Positions 7,990 to 17,850 of a stretch of 64,000 bases of DNA are shown piece after piece. The DNA lies in contig NZ_LR594487.1 in the NCBI RefSeq assembly GCF_901686465.1, forward strand, positions 1,547,650 to 1,611,649, given 5' to 3'. The stretch comes from Halorubrum sp. DM2. Lineage in GTDB: Archaea; Halobacteriota; Halobacteria; Halobacteriales; Haloferacaceae. The notes beneath the pieces are model-generated. The model saw only the letters and a list, made by a program, of their open reading frames with translations, had not been told where the DNA came from and did no database searches. The position numbers and the translations under genes are program-made. Each line of letters opens with the position of its first letter. The stretch's first letter is position 1.

Positions 7990-8385
7990 TACCTGTGGCG
8001 AACCGAACGGTGAGCCGCAGGTATGGCGGCGGGTTCGAAGCAGGGAACGGAGCGAGCGCAGCGAGTGGAGTGAGTGAGGTTCGAACCCGCCCGAGCCCAT
8101 TTCTGGGACGAACGAAGTGAGTCACAGAAATGACTCCGAGGGCGTTTCAAGCCCTGAGAGACGCAGCGTCGAGCGAAGCGAGACGACCGTCTTTCTCCGG
8201 TTCGAACCCGCCCGAGCCCACTTCCTGCGGCGAGCAATATCGCGAGCCGCAGGAACGTGCGTGTCTGAGGGCGGGTTCGAATCAGGGAGCGGGAGGTGAG
8301 CGAGCGGAGCGAGCGAACGGGAGCGACCGTGGTTCGAACCCGCCCGAGCCCATTTCTGGGACGAACGAAGTGAGTCACAGGAATG
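7968..8385 (+). repeat. Four copies of the tRNA-Val 3' end, each followed by a hairpin
   Basis: The T-arm-to-discriminator segment GGTTCGAACCCGCCCGAGCC (plus CA) occurs at 7968-7989 (inside the tRNA) and again at 8078-8099, 8199-8220 and 8332-8353, spacing 110, 121 and 133 bp. Each copy is followed at once by an imperfect 12-13-bp hairpin: CATACCTGTGGC...GCCGCAGGTATG, CATTTCTGGGAC...GTCACAGAAATG, CACTTCCTGCGGC...GCCGCAGGAACGTG and CATTTCTGGGAC...GTCACAGGAATG. Inverted fragments (GGCGGGTTCGAA) appear near 8028 and 8270. No gene is recognisable between 7990 and 8419; the remaining sequence is low-complexity GAGCGAGCG-type DNA. Confidence 0.93.
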
Positions 8386-8419
8386 ACTGCGAGCGGCGTC
8401 GCGGCCGAGTCGCGGCCGC

Positions 8420-9238
8420 TCAGAGGTCGTCCGCGTCGAACTTCAGGAGTCCGGCGAGCGGCGGGGCGACGGTCCAGAAGACCAGCATCGCGGCCGCCGA
8501 GAGCTGCCGGTTCGCCTGCTGGCCGCTGAACAGCTGTCCGCCGAGGAACGCGTTCGACAGCACCTCGACCGCGCTCGTGGGGTTCGAGACCTGAAGGAAC
8601 ACGCGTATCTGCGTCGCCGACAGCGGGAGCGCGTTGATGACGGAACCGGGGACGGCTCCGACGAGCCGGCCGGTGAGCACGCTCCACAGGAGGACGAACA
8701 GCACGTAGACGCCGATGCTACCGATGAGCGCGCGCAACTGGGTCGACGAGGCGGCCGAACAGCCGACCGAGATGGAGACGAACACGACGCCGAGCGCGGC
8801 CGCGAACACGGTGTACCCGAGGAACGCGCCGGCGTTGAACGTGACCGGCACGACGATCAGCACGGCCGCCGGCAGCAGGAAGCCGGCGAACACCGCGAGC
8901 GCGAGCGCCGCCCCGCGACCGACGACCTTCCCGAACACCACGTCGGCCCGCGAGTGCGGGAGCGACAGGAGCAGTTTCAGCGACCCCGACTCGCGCTCGC
9001 CGCTGACTGCGCCGTAGCCGACGACGACGCCGACCAGCGGGACGAGGTACGTCACGAGGACCGGGCCGACGAAGAAACTCAACAGCGCCTCCGTGGCGAA
9101 CTGCTCGTTCTGTCCCGTGGGACGAACGATGAACGCGAGCACCGAGACGAGCAGCGAGAACAGCGCGATGAGCGCGATCATCCCGCGCGACTGAACCGTC
9201 TCCCGAAGGTCTTTGCGGGCGACGGCGGGGAGGCTCAT
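8420..9238 (-). CDS. ABC-2 type transporter permease
   Basis: The 272-residue membrane protein has six predicted helices and the layout of ABC-2 exporter permeases: an N-terminal RKDLRETVQSRG amphipathic segment before helix 1, a large extracytoplasmic loop (PTGQNEQFATEALLSFF), and the SGERESGSLKLLLSLPHSRAD motif after helix 2, the element that contacts the ATPase. It overlaps the upstream ATPase gene by ATGA (9235-9238), so the pair is one operon. The exported substrate is unknown; NosY-like or drug/lipid export are possibilities. The gene ends just after the tRNA-Val repeat cluster. Confidence 0.92.
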   Translation of the reverse strand: MSLPAVARKDLRETVQSRGMIALIALFSLLVSVLAFIVRPTGQNEQFATEALLSFFVGPVLVTYLVPLVGVVVGYGAVSGERESGSLKLLLSLPHSRADVVFGKVVGRGAALALAVFAGFLLPAAVLIVVPVTFNAGAFLGYTVFAAALGVVFVSISVGCSAASSTQLRALIGSIGVYVLFVLLWSVLTGRLVGAVPGSVINALPLSATQIRVFLQVSNPTSAVEVLSNAFLGGQLFSGQQANRQLSAAAMLVFWTVAPPLAGLLKFDADDL

Positions 9239-10215
9239 GAGTCCACCTCCTCGGCCGCGGTCTCGTCGTCAGGCCGAGTCGAGTCGGAGGCGTCGGTGTC
9301 GCGCTCCGCAGCGTCTCCCTCCGTGTACGCCAGGAAGAGGTCCTCTAAGGACGCCTCTCGGGTGTGGAAGTCGGCGACCGCGACGCCCGCGTCTTCGAGG
9401 GCGGCGATCACGTCGGTCTTCGCGTCGCTGGCGCAGTTCACCACCAGTTCGTCGCCGTCGCGGGTGACGCCGGAGACGCCGGCGACCGCGCGGACCGCCG
9501 CGACCGCCTCATCGTCCGCGCCCGCGGCCGCGACTTCGAGCGTCTCCTCGCCGCCGACCGCCTCGCGCAGTCCCTCGACGGAGTCCTCGGCGACCAGTTC
9601 GCCGTCGCGCAGGATTCCGACCCGGTCGCAGACGGCGTCGACCTGTTCGAGGAGGTGCGAGGAGAAGAAGACGGTCGCGCCGCGGTCGGCCTCGGTGCGA
9701 ACGATCTCGCGCATCTCCTTCGCGCCGGCCGGGTCGAGACCGGAGGAGGGCTCGTCGAGGATCAGCAGGTCGGGGTCGCCGACGAGTGCCATCGCCAGGG
9801 CGAGCCGCTGGCGCATCCCCTTCGAGTACTCCCCGGCCGGTCGGTCGCCGTCGCCGGCGAGACCCACCCGGTCGAGCAGCGCGTCCGGGTCGTCGTCCAC
9901 TTCCTTCGACTCGACGGCGAACTCGACGTGTCGCCGGCCGGAGAGGCGGTCGTACACAGAGAAGCCGTCCGGGAGCACGCCCGTCTTCCGACGGATCTCG
10001 ACCCCGTCCGTCGCGACGTCCGCGCCGAGGACGCGGACCGTTCCCGCGGTCGGGCGCACGAGGTCGAGGAGCATGTCGATCGTCGTCGACTTGCCCGCGC
10101 CGTTCGGCCCGAGGAACCCGTACACCTCACCGTCGTCGACGGTGAGATCGAGGTCGCGAACGGCCGTGACGTCGGCGAACTCCTTCCGAACGCCGCGCAG
10201 TTCGATCGCGGTCAT
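9235..10215 (-). CDS. ABC transporter ATP-binding protein (CcmA/NatA type)
   Basis: The 326-residue ATPase shows Walker A GPNGAGKST (residues 36-44), the signature in the variant form EYSKGMRQR (129-137), Walker B LLILDEP (150-156) and the switch region SSHLLEQVDAVCDR. The signature SKGMRQR is typical of exporter ATPases paired with ABC-2 permeases. About 100 C-terminal residues form the extra beta-alpha domain of this class, ending in an acidic, Thr-rich tail. Translation is coupled to the downstream permease by a four-base overlap. Confidence 0.95.
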   Translation of the reverse strand: MTAIELRGVRKEFADVTAVRDLDLTVDDGEVYGFLGPNGAGKSTTIDMLLDLVRPTAGTVRVLGADVATDGVEIRRKTGVLPDGFSVYDRLSGRRHVEFAVESKEVDDDPDALLDRVGLAGDGDRPAGEYSKGMRQRLALAMALVGDPDLLILDEPSSGLDPAGAKEMREIVRTEADRGATVFFSSHLLEQVDAVCDRVGILRDGELVAEDSVEGLREAVGGEETLEVAAAGADDEAVAAVRAVAGVSGVTRDGDELVVNCASDAKTDVIAALEDAGVAVADFHTREASLEDLFLAYTEGDAAERDTDASDSTRPDDETAAEEVDS

Positions 10216-10299
10216 GCCTTCCGGTTCCGGCGGTACGGGATAAAGGGTTGTGGGTCGGAACGTGCGGTCGTCGGAGGGAGAGCCGACGGGGGAGCGATA

Positions 10300-12579
<2,280 letters not shown>

Positions 12580-12592
12580 TTATAAATGAACG

Positions 12593-12918
12593 CGCGGTGC
12601 GGTCGGCGCGCCGGTGAGCGGCCGCCACCGGCGGCCGCGAACCGCCCGCGAGGGAGTCAGTCGGCCGGAGCGACGCGGAGGCCGACCGACGAGGCTGGGG
12701 AGGTGTGAGGTGCGGGGCGGTTGCGGTCGGGTGGGACTCGAAGGGGCAGTCGCGAGGCGGGCGCAGGCGTTCACGAGAGCGAAGCTCTCGTGAGCCAATC
12801 AGAACGCAGGGCGTTCTGATGACGATGGAAGCACCGCAACGAGGGAGCGAACGCAGTGAGCGACCGAGTGAGGCGCGCAGCGAGCGTGCGCCCGCCTCGC
12901 GACTGGGGCTTCGGTGGT
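12593..12918 (+). ncRNA. Candidate structured RNA, copy A of a four-copy intergenic element
   Basis: No protein-like frame is credible. In order: hairpin GCGGCCGCC-ACC-GGCGGCCGC (12618-12638); hairpin GTCGGCC...GGCCGAC (12660-12686); the conserved block GACGAGGCTGGGGAGGTGTG (12688 on); CGAAG-GGG-CAG; a 19-bp stem pairing CAGTCGCGAGGCGGGCGCA (12747-12765) with TGCGCCCGCCTCGCGACTG (12887-12905); and GGGGCTTCGGTGGT at the end. Inside the long stem are two perfect 10-bp hairpins, TCACGAGAGC-GAA-GCTCTCGTGA (12771-12793) and ATCAGAACGC-AGG-GCGTTCTGAT (12798-12820). CGAAG and CTTCG also pair across a symmetric GGG/GGG internal loop. A TTTATAAAT box (12579-12587) is placed to start a transcript near 12605. 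Conserved sequence plus compensated stems in all four copies suggest RNA; a DNA-level element is the alternative. Confidence 0.55.
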
Positions 12919-12950
12919 GTTCGTGCCAATCGGTCGTTTATAAGAACCCA
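12903..12950 (+). promoter_or_regulatory. CTGGGGCTTCGGTGGT motif, 18-bp spacer, TTTATAAG box
   Basis: The 3' end of the structured element (CTGGGGCTTCGGTGGT) is followed after exactly 18 nt by TTTATAAG. The same motif-to-TTATAA spacing occurs twice at the third-base-pair-rich copy near 19.7-19.8 kb on the other strand. A second motif copy lies at 12972-12987 without a TATA-like follower. The fixed spacing suggests a promoter with an upstream activator site, or a conserved processing region. Confidence 0.5.
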
Positions 12951-13148
12951 TTACATCGTACAGCCGAGCGGCTGGGGCTTCGGTGGTATTCTCCGTCAGT
13001 CCAGTGACAACGATGCGCGACAGAATCGCCGAGACGTTGGGGCGGTCACCGCACCGCAACTAGCTTTTGACAGAAGAGCGGCTGGTCCTTCCAAAGCGTT
13101 CACCGCAGAATCGTCGTTCAGGTATAAACGCCCGACTGCGACGCCACT

Positions 13149-13166
13149 GGATCTCTTATAAGATCC
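13149..13166 (-). terminator. Possible hairpin downstream of the amidohydrolase gene
   Basis: GGATCT-CTTATA-AGATCC forms a 6-bp stem with a six-base loop 18 bp beyond the end of the minus-strand amidohydrolase gene. It has no T-tract, so a role in termination is only suggestive. The rest of 12990-13184 contains no credible gene. Confidence 0.3.
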
Positions 13167-13184
13167 CCAACGGAACCGGATCCA

Positions 13185-14369
13185 CTATTCTACGCGCTCG
13201 CCGCGCGCGAACACCGCGTCGGGGTCCCGCCACGCCTCGGCGTCGGCGTTGGGGTCGGAACCGAGGACGACCAGATCCGCCCGATATCCCTCGGCGACGC
13301 GCCCCACGTCGTCGAGTCCGAGCAGGTCGGCGGCGTTGACGGTGGCGGCTTCGAGGGCCGCGTCGGGGGCGAGACCGTACTCGACCATGTGCGCCATCTC
13401 CTCGGGAATGTCACCGAAGAAGTTGAACGGCGTGCCCGCGTCGGTCCCCATCGCGATGGGGACGCCGGCCTCCAGCGCGTGGTCCCAGGCGTCGTCGAAG
13501 CGGTCCGCGGCGTCCTCGGCCTTCGCGACGGCGTCTTCGGGGATGCCGGCCTCGACGCCGTTCTCGACGATGCCGCGGAGCGCGCTCGCGGTCGGCACCC
13601 AGTAGGTGCCGCGCTCGGCCATCATCTCGGCCGCCTCCCGGTCCATGAACGTCCCGTGTTCGACGCTGGAGATGCCGGCCTCGACCGCGTTCTTGATCCC
13701 CTCCTCGCCGTGGGCGTGGGCCGCGGTCGGGGTGTTCGTGGGGGCGGCCGCGTCGGTGAACGCCGCGAGTTCCTCGGGTGTGAGTTCCGGTGCGCCCGTC
13801 ACCGCGCCCTCGGTGAGGACGCCGCCGGTGGCCATACACTTGAGCACGTCAGCGCCCGCCTTCAGCTGCTCGCGGGCCGCCTTCCGCACCTCCGCGGGAC
13901 CGTCGGCCTCGCGCCCGAACCAGTTGCCGTGGCCGCCGGTCATGATCACGTTGCGGCCGCACGCGAGCACGCGCGGCCCGGGGATGTCGCCGGCGACGAC
14001 CGCCTCGCCGGCGTCGAGCGCGAGCGTCCCCCGGCTCCCGAGGTCACGGACGGTCGTGACGCCGGCCTCGACCGCCGCCGCCAGATTGCTCGCGGTCCGG
14101 TAGCTCGCCGTGTAGTCGCTGTCGGAGACCGCGGTCGCGACGTCCGGGCGTCCGTCCATCATCACGTGGACGTGGGCGTCGATCAGCCCGGGCGCGACCA
14201 CCCGGCCGCTCGCGTCGATCCGCGTGAGGTCCGCGTCCGACCCGTCGTCGATCGCCTCCGCGACCGTTTCCGGGTCGCCGACCGCGACGACCTCGCCGTC
14301 CGCGACCGCGACGTCCGCCTCACGAGTCCCGTCCGCGTCCGCCACGCGACCGCCTTCGAACACGTACAT
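13185..14369 (-). CDS. Metal-dependent amidohydrolase (imidazolonepropionase/prolidase-like)
   Basis: The 394-residue protein belongs to the amidohydrolase superfamily. The beta-sandwich start (MYVFEGGRVADADG) is followed by DAHVHV (H66 and H68), a probable carboxylated or metal-bridging lysine in LKCMATGG, metal histidines in AHAHG and EHGTF, and the catalytic aspartate in MGTDAGTP. This set is typical of the subgroup that includes Xaa-Pro dipeptidases and imidazolonepropionase-like enzymes; the true substrate is not evident. I chose ATG 14369 because it begins exactly at the conserved N-terminal strand; the frame is open 28 codons further upstream without conserved features. Confidence 0.9.
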   Translation of the reverse strand: MYVFEGGRVADADGTREADVAVADGEVVAVGDPETVAEAIDDGSDADLTRIDASGRVVAPGLIDAHVHVMMDGRPDVATAVSDSDYTASYRTASNLAAAVEAGVTTVRDLGSRGTLALDAGEAVVAGDIPGPRVLACGRNVIMTGGHGNWFGREADGPAEVRKAAREQLKAGADVLKCMATGGVLTEGAVTGAPELTPEELAAFTDAAAPTNTPTAAHAHGEEGIKNAVEAGISSVEHGTFMDREAAEMMAERGTYWVPTASALRGIVENGVEAGIPEDAVAKAEDAADRFDDAWDHALEAGVPIAMGTDAGTPFNFFGDIPEEMAHMVEYGLAPDAALEAATVNAADLLGLDDVGRVAEGYRADLVVLGSDPNADAEAWRDPDAVFARGERVE

Positions 14370-14450
14370 ACGTCCCAACAGGGACCGTTCGACGGGTAAA
14401 CGCTCGGGTCGCGGTAGTCCGCGCTCGTCGCACACGTCCCGGACGCCCGA

Positions 14451-14460
14451 CAAGTATAAC
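14451..14460 (+). promoter_or_regulatory. Putative TATA box for the DUF1508-repeat gene
   Basis: CAAGTATAACAGG sits about 28 bp upstream of the ATG at 14485, the standard archaeal spacing for a leaderless transcript. Confidence 0.5.
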
Positions 14461-14484
14461 AGGACTGCCGGAGTTCACTCGCGC

Positions 14485-16170
14485 ATGGCAAGTGACAACG
14501 AATCAAAACCGTCCGGCGGACTGTACGAGCGCCGCATCGGCACGCCGACGACGAACGACGAGGTGAACGGCTACTGGCTGTTCGGGTTCGGCGTGTTGCT
14601 CGGACTGGCCGGCGTCGTGCTGTTCTTCTTCACCGAGGCTGCGACGACGACCCGGGGAATCGGGTACGCGCTGGCGGCGTTGGCACCGATATTCGTGATG
14701 CTCGGGGCGGTGATCCGATTCCCGCTGCGGAAGGCGGGCACCACTCTCGGGTACCTCGGCACGGCGGTCAGCGTTCTCGGCGTCGTCTGGTTCGTGAGCA
14801 TCTTCCCGGAGGGCTGGTCCACCTCCTCCGGCGATTCGACCGTGATCGTGCTGTACGGCCTCGGACTGGGGCTCATCGGACTGGCGGGAACGGTCGTCCC
14901 GCTGCTCTCCGACCCCGTCTACGAGGACTACGAGCGGATGCGGAGCGAGACCGCGAGCGCGACGGCCGAGCGCGACGAGACGAGCGCGGAGCTGGACGCG
15001 ACCCGAGAGGAACTGGACGAAACCCGAGGGGAACTGGACGCGGCCGAGTCCGAACTCGCCGCGACCACGGAGAAGCTGTCGGAGACCGAGTCGGCGCTCG
15101 GATCGGTCCGAGCGGAGACCGCGGCGTTACGCGAGAGCAAGGCCCGGTTCGAGCTGTTCGAGGACGCCGGTGGCAAGCCGCGCTGGCGGCTCCGCCACCG
15201 CAACGGCAACGTCATCGCGACCGCCGGACAGGGGTACAGCAGCCGCGGGAAGGCCCAGCAGGGACTCCACAGCGTGCGGCGGAACGCGCTCGGCGCGGGT
15301 CTCCTCCGGATCGAGACGCCGGTCGCGGAGGCCGAGGCGGTCGCCGACGACGACGGCCCGGAGCCGGAAGACGCCGCGGAGCCGGACGTCGCCATCCCGG
15401 ACGAGGACGCCGCGCCGGAGAGTCAGGCGACCTTCGAGCTGTACGCCGACAGCGCCGACGAGTGGCGCTTCCGGCTCCGCCACGACAACGGCAACGTCGT
15501 CGGCGACTCCGGCGAGGGGTACGCCTCCAAGTCCAACGCGAAGCGCGCGCTCGCGAAGCTGCGCGACCACGTCGCGGCCGCGGACTACCTCCGGATCGAC
15601 CCCGCGGCGTTCGAGGTGTTCCGCGACGCGGCCGGCGAGTACCGCTGGCGGCTCGTCCACGAGAACGGCAACGTCCTCGCCGACTCCGGCGAGGGATACG
15701 CCTCCCGGCAGAAGGCCCAGCAGGGGCTCGACAGCGTCAGGTCGAACGCCGGCGGCGCGGGCCTCGCGTTCCCCGACGACGAGGACGCCGAGGGGCGGGC
15801 GGGCGACGGCGAGAGCAAGGCGACGTTCGAGGCCTACGAGGACAGGGGCGGCAAGTGGCGCTGGCGGCTCGTCCACGACAACGGGAACCTCATCGCCGAC
15901 TCCGGCGAGGGGTACGCCTCCAAGTCCAACGCGACGGACGCGATCGAACGCGTGAGCGAGTACGCGCCCGACGCGACCGCGCTCGCGGCCGGCAGTGCGG
16001 CCTTCGAGATCTACGAGGACGCCGCCGAGGAGTGGCGCTGGCGGCTCCGCCACCGCAACGGCAACGTCCTCTCCGACTCCGGCGAGGGGTACGCCTCCCG
16101 GTCGAACGCCGTCGAGGCCGTGACGAGAGTGAAGGCGAACGCGCCGGGTGCGGAGACGGTCGAGAAGTAG
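14485..16170 (+). CDS. Membrane protein with coiled coil and five DUF1508 (HVO_2922/YegP-type) repeats
   Basis: This 561-residue protein starts at ATG 14485, which fits the TATA box upstream. Residues about 30-140 hold four transmembrane helices. Residues 155-210 are a heptad-like acidic coiled coil (ELDATREELDETRGELDAAE). Then come five repeats of a 50-residue domain, each following the pattern FE-Y-D...WRWRLxHxNGNV...DSGEGYxSxxxA, the DUF1508 fold seen singly or in pairs in small proteins such as HVO_2922 and YegP. Acidic linkers separate repeats 1-2 and 3-4. Function is unknown. The topology would place a string of DUF1508 domains on one face of the membrane. I do not recognise this domain combination as a characterised family. 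Confidence 0.88.
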   Translation: MASDNESKPSGGLYERRIGTPTTNDEVNGYWLFGFGVLLGLAGVVLFFFTEAATTTRGIGYALAALAPIFVMLGAVIRFPLRKAGTTLGYLGTAVSVLGVVWFVSIFPEGWSTSSGDSTVIVLYGLGLGLIGLAGTVVPLLSDPVYEDYERMRSETASATAERDETSAELDATREELDETRGELDAAESELAATTEKLSETESALGSVRAETAALRESKARFELFEDAGGKPRWRLRHRNGNVIATAGQGYSSRGKAQQGLHSVRRNALGAGLLRIETPVAEAEAVADDDGPEPEDAAEPDVAIPDEDAAPESQATFELYADSADEWRFRLRHDNGNVVGDSGEGYASKSNAKRALAKLRDHVAAADYLRIDPAAFEVFRDAAGEYRWRLVHENGNVLADSGEGYASRQKAQQGLDSVRSNAGGAGLAFPDDEDAEGRAGDGESKATFEAYEDRGGKWRWRLVHDNGNLIADSGEGYASKSNATDAIERVSEYAPDATALAAGSAAFEIYEDAAEEWRWRLRHRNGNVLSDSGEGYASRSNAVEAVTRVKANAPGAETVEK

Positions 16171-16214
16171 CGGGGGAGTCGCGGTCGTCGGGGTCAGTCG
16201 CGGTTTTTTCGAAG

Positions 16215-16526
16215 TCAGGTCGCCGCGAGCAGCTTCAAGCGCAGGTCGCGCTCGTCGACCTCGTATTTGAACGCCGGGTGGCCGTCGACCAGCACGTACG
16301 GGACGCGCTCGCCGTACTCCTCGGCCAGTTCGGGATCAGTGTCGACGTCGACCTCGTCGAGGTCGACCGCGACGCCGTCGAGGTCGGCGGCGACCGACTC
16401 GATCGTCTCGCGGGCGACGACACAGAGCGAACAGTCCTCGCGGGTGTAGAGGGTGACCGGAACGGTCGCGTCCGCGCCGTCGTCGGCGTCGCCCTCCCCG
16501 CCGTCGGTCGAGGTCGACTCGCTCAC
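16215..16526 (-). CDS. Glutaredoxin-like (DUF836-type) thiol-redox protein
   Basis: The 103-residue protein begins with an acidic stretch of about 25 residues, then a thioredoxin-fold core: VTLYTREDCSLCVVARETI with a CxxC pair (CSLC), a cis-proline in ERVPYVLVDG and a C-terminal helix. This matches the glutaredoxin-like DUF836 group. It may reduce disulfides of partner proteins. It is the fourth gene of the pyrG-guaAb operon and overlaps the preceding gene by four bases (16523-16526). Confidence 0.85.
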   Translation of the reverse strand: MSESTSTDGGEGDADDGADATVPVTLYTREDCSLCVVARETIESVAADLDGVAVDLDEVDVDTDPELAEEYGERVPYVLVDGHPAFKYEVDERDLRLKLLAAT

Positions 16527-16933
16527 TGGTTCGATTCGTCGTCGCTCGGCTCGCCGTCGTCCGTCTCGTCCTCGCTCGGCTCGCCGTCTTCCGTCTCGTC
16601 GTCCGCCAGCAGTTCCTCGGCCACCGTCTCGGGACCCAGCAGGTCGGGGTCGACCGCGAGGTCGGCGACGGTCGCGACGAACTCCGGCAGCGACCGGCTC
16701 GCGTACGTCACGATCCGGACGTCGGGGTTCAGCTCCTTCGCGATCGGGATTCCGGTCGCCTCCTCGACGTCCGTGAGGACGAACAGGTCGGCGTCGGCGA
16801 TCCCGGCGGCTTCGAGCTTTTCCGCCGTGACCAGCCCGTCGATGCGGGCGATCGCGACGCCCAGCGCCGCCAGCTCCTCGCCGAGACCGCGCTCGTCCGG
16901 GCCGGCGACGACGGCGATTATCTGGTCCGTCAT
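16523..16933 (-). CDS. Small Rossmann-type (TrkA-N-like) protein of unknown function
   Basis: The 136-residue protein has an alpha/beta core: IIAVVAGPDERGLGEELAALG, ADLFVLTDVEEATGIPIAKEL and VRIVTYASRSLPEFVATVADL resemble the strands and helices of a TrkA-N or receiver-like domain. The last 30 residues are a repetitive acidic tail (DDGEPSEDE-type). ATG 16933 shares one base with the stop of guaAb (TGATG), and its own stop overlaps the glutaredoxin gene, so it is translationally coupled within the nucleotide operon. Haloarchaea keep a protein of this kind beside guaAb and pyrG; a role in nucleotide metabolism is an inference from context only. Confidence 0.7.
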   Translation of the reverse strand: MTDQIIAVVAGPDERGLGEELAALGVAIARIDGLVTAEKLEAAGIADADLFVLTDVEEATGIPIAKELNPDVRIVTYASRSLPEFVATVADLAVDPDLLGPETVAEELLADDETEDGEPSEDETDDGEPSDDESNQ

Positions 16934-17850
16934 CACTCGTACTCGATCGTCGCGGGCGGCTTGTGGGTCACGTCGTAGACGACGCGCGCGACATCCTCAT
17001 TCTCGCCGGTGATCCGGCTCTGGATCCGCTGGAGCGTGCTCCAGTCCAGCTCCTGTGCGCGGGCGGTCATCCCGTCGCGGCTCTCGACGGAGCGGACGGC
17101 GACGACCCAGCCGTGGACGCGGTTGTCGCCCTTGACGCCCGTCGCCTTCCCGAGGACCGCGGCGAACGCCTGCCACGGGTCGTACTCCTCGAGTTCCTCC
17201 TCGACGACGTGCGTCGCCTCGCGGGCGACTTCGGCCTTCTCCGGCGTCACCTCGCCGACGATCCGGACGGCGAGCCCGGGACCGGGGAACGGCATCCGCT
17301 CGGAGATGACTTCTTCGAGGCCGAGCGCGCGAGCGACCTCGCGGACCTCGTCCTTGTAGAGGTCGCGCACCGGTTCGACGATCCCCTCGAAGTCGACGAC
17401 GTCGGGGAGCCCGCCGACGTTGTGGTGCGATTTGATGTTCCCCTCGGACTCGATGCGGTCGGGGTAGATCGTCCCCTGAACGAGGTAGTCGGCACCGACG
17501 TTGCGGGCGACCGTCTCGAACTCGTCGATGAACCCCTCGCCGATGACGTGCCGCTTCTCCTCCGGGTCGGTGACGCCGTCGAGGCGGTCGAAGAACCGCT
17601 CTTGCGCCTCGATCACCCGGAGCGATTCCATGAAGGAGAACGTCTCGCGGATCTCCTCGGTCTCGCCCTTGCGCATTAGCCCCGTGTCGACGTAGACGGG
17701 GGTGAGCTGGTCGCCGACCGCCTCGTACGCGAGCGTCGCTGCGACCGAGGAGTCGACGCCGCCGGAGAGGGCGATCACGGCGTTCGCGTCGCCGATCGCC
17801 TCCCGGATCTCCGCTTTCGCCTCCGCGATGAATTCCTCCGTCTCGACCAT
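16933..17850 (-). CDS. guaAb: GMP synthase, ATP pyrophosphatase subunit B
   Basis: The 305-residue protein adenylates XMP and transfers ammonia to make GMP. The N-type ATP pyrophosphatase loop is SGGVDSS (about residues 29-35), followed by [11 protein letters not shown], the XMP-binding region ([15 protein letters not shown]) and the C-terminal dimerisation domain ending KPPATIEYE. As in most archaea the glutaminase (GuaAa) is a separate gene, not present here. The gene starts directly after the stop of pyrG (17851) and shares one base with the next gene. Confidence 0.97.
   Translation of the reverse strand: MVETEEFIAEAKAEIREAIGDANAVIALSGGVDSSVAATLAYEAVGDQLTPVYVDTGLMRKGETEEIRETFSFMESLRVIEAQERFFDRLDGVTDPEEKRHVIGEGFIDEFETVARNVGADYLVQGTIYPDRIESEGNIKSHHNVGGLPDVVDFEGIVEPVRDLYKDEVREVARALGLEEVISERMPFPGPGLAVRIVGEVTPEKAEVAREATHVVEEELEEYDPWQAFAAVLGKATGVKGDNRVHGWVVAVRSVESRDGMTARAQELDWSTLQRIQSRITGENEDVARVVYDVTHKPPATIEYE

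Noticed and set aside
7990-8419. Integrated provirus or plasmid at tRNA-Val
   Set aside because: Only 3'-end duplications exist; there is no integrase or other cargo gene between them.
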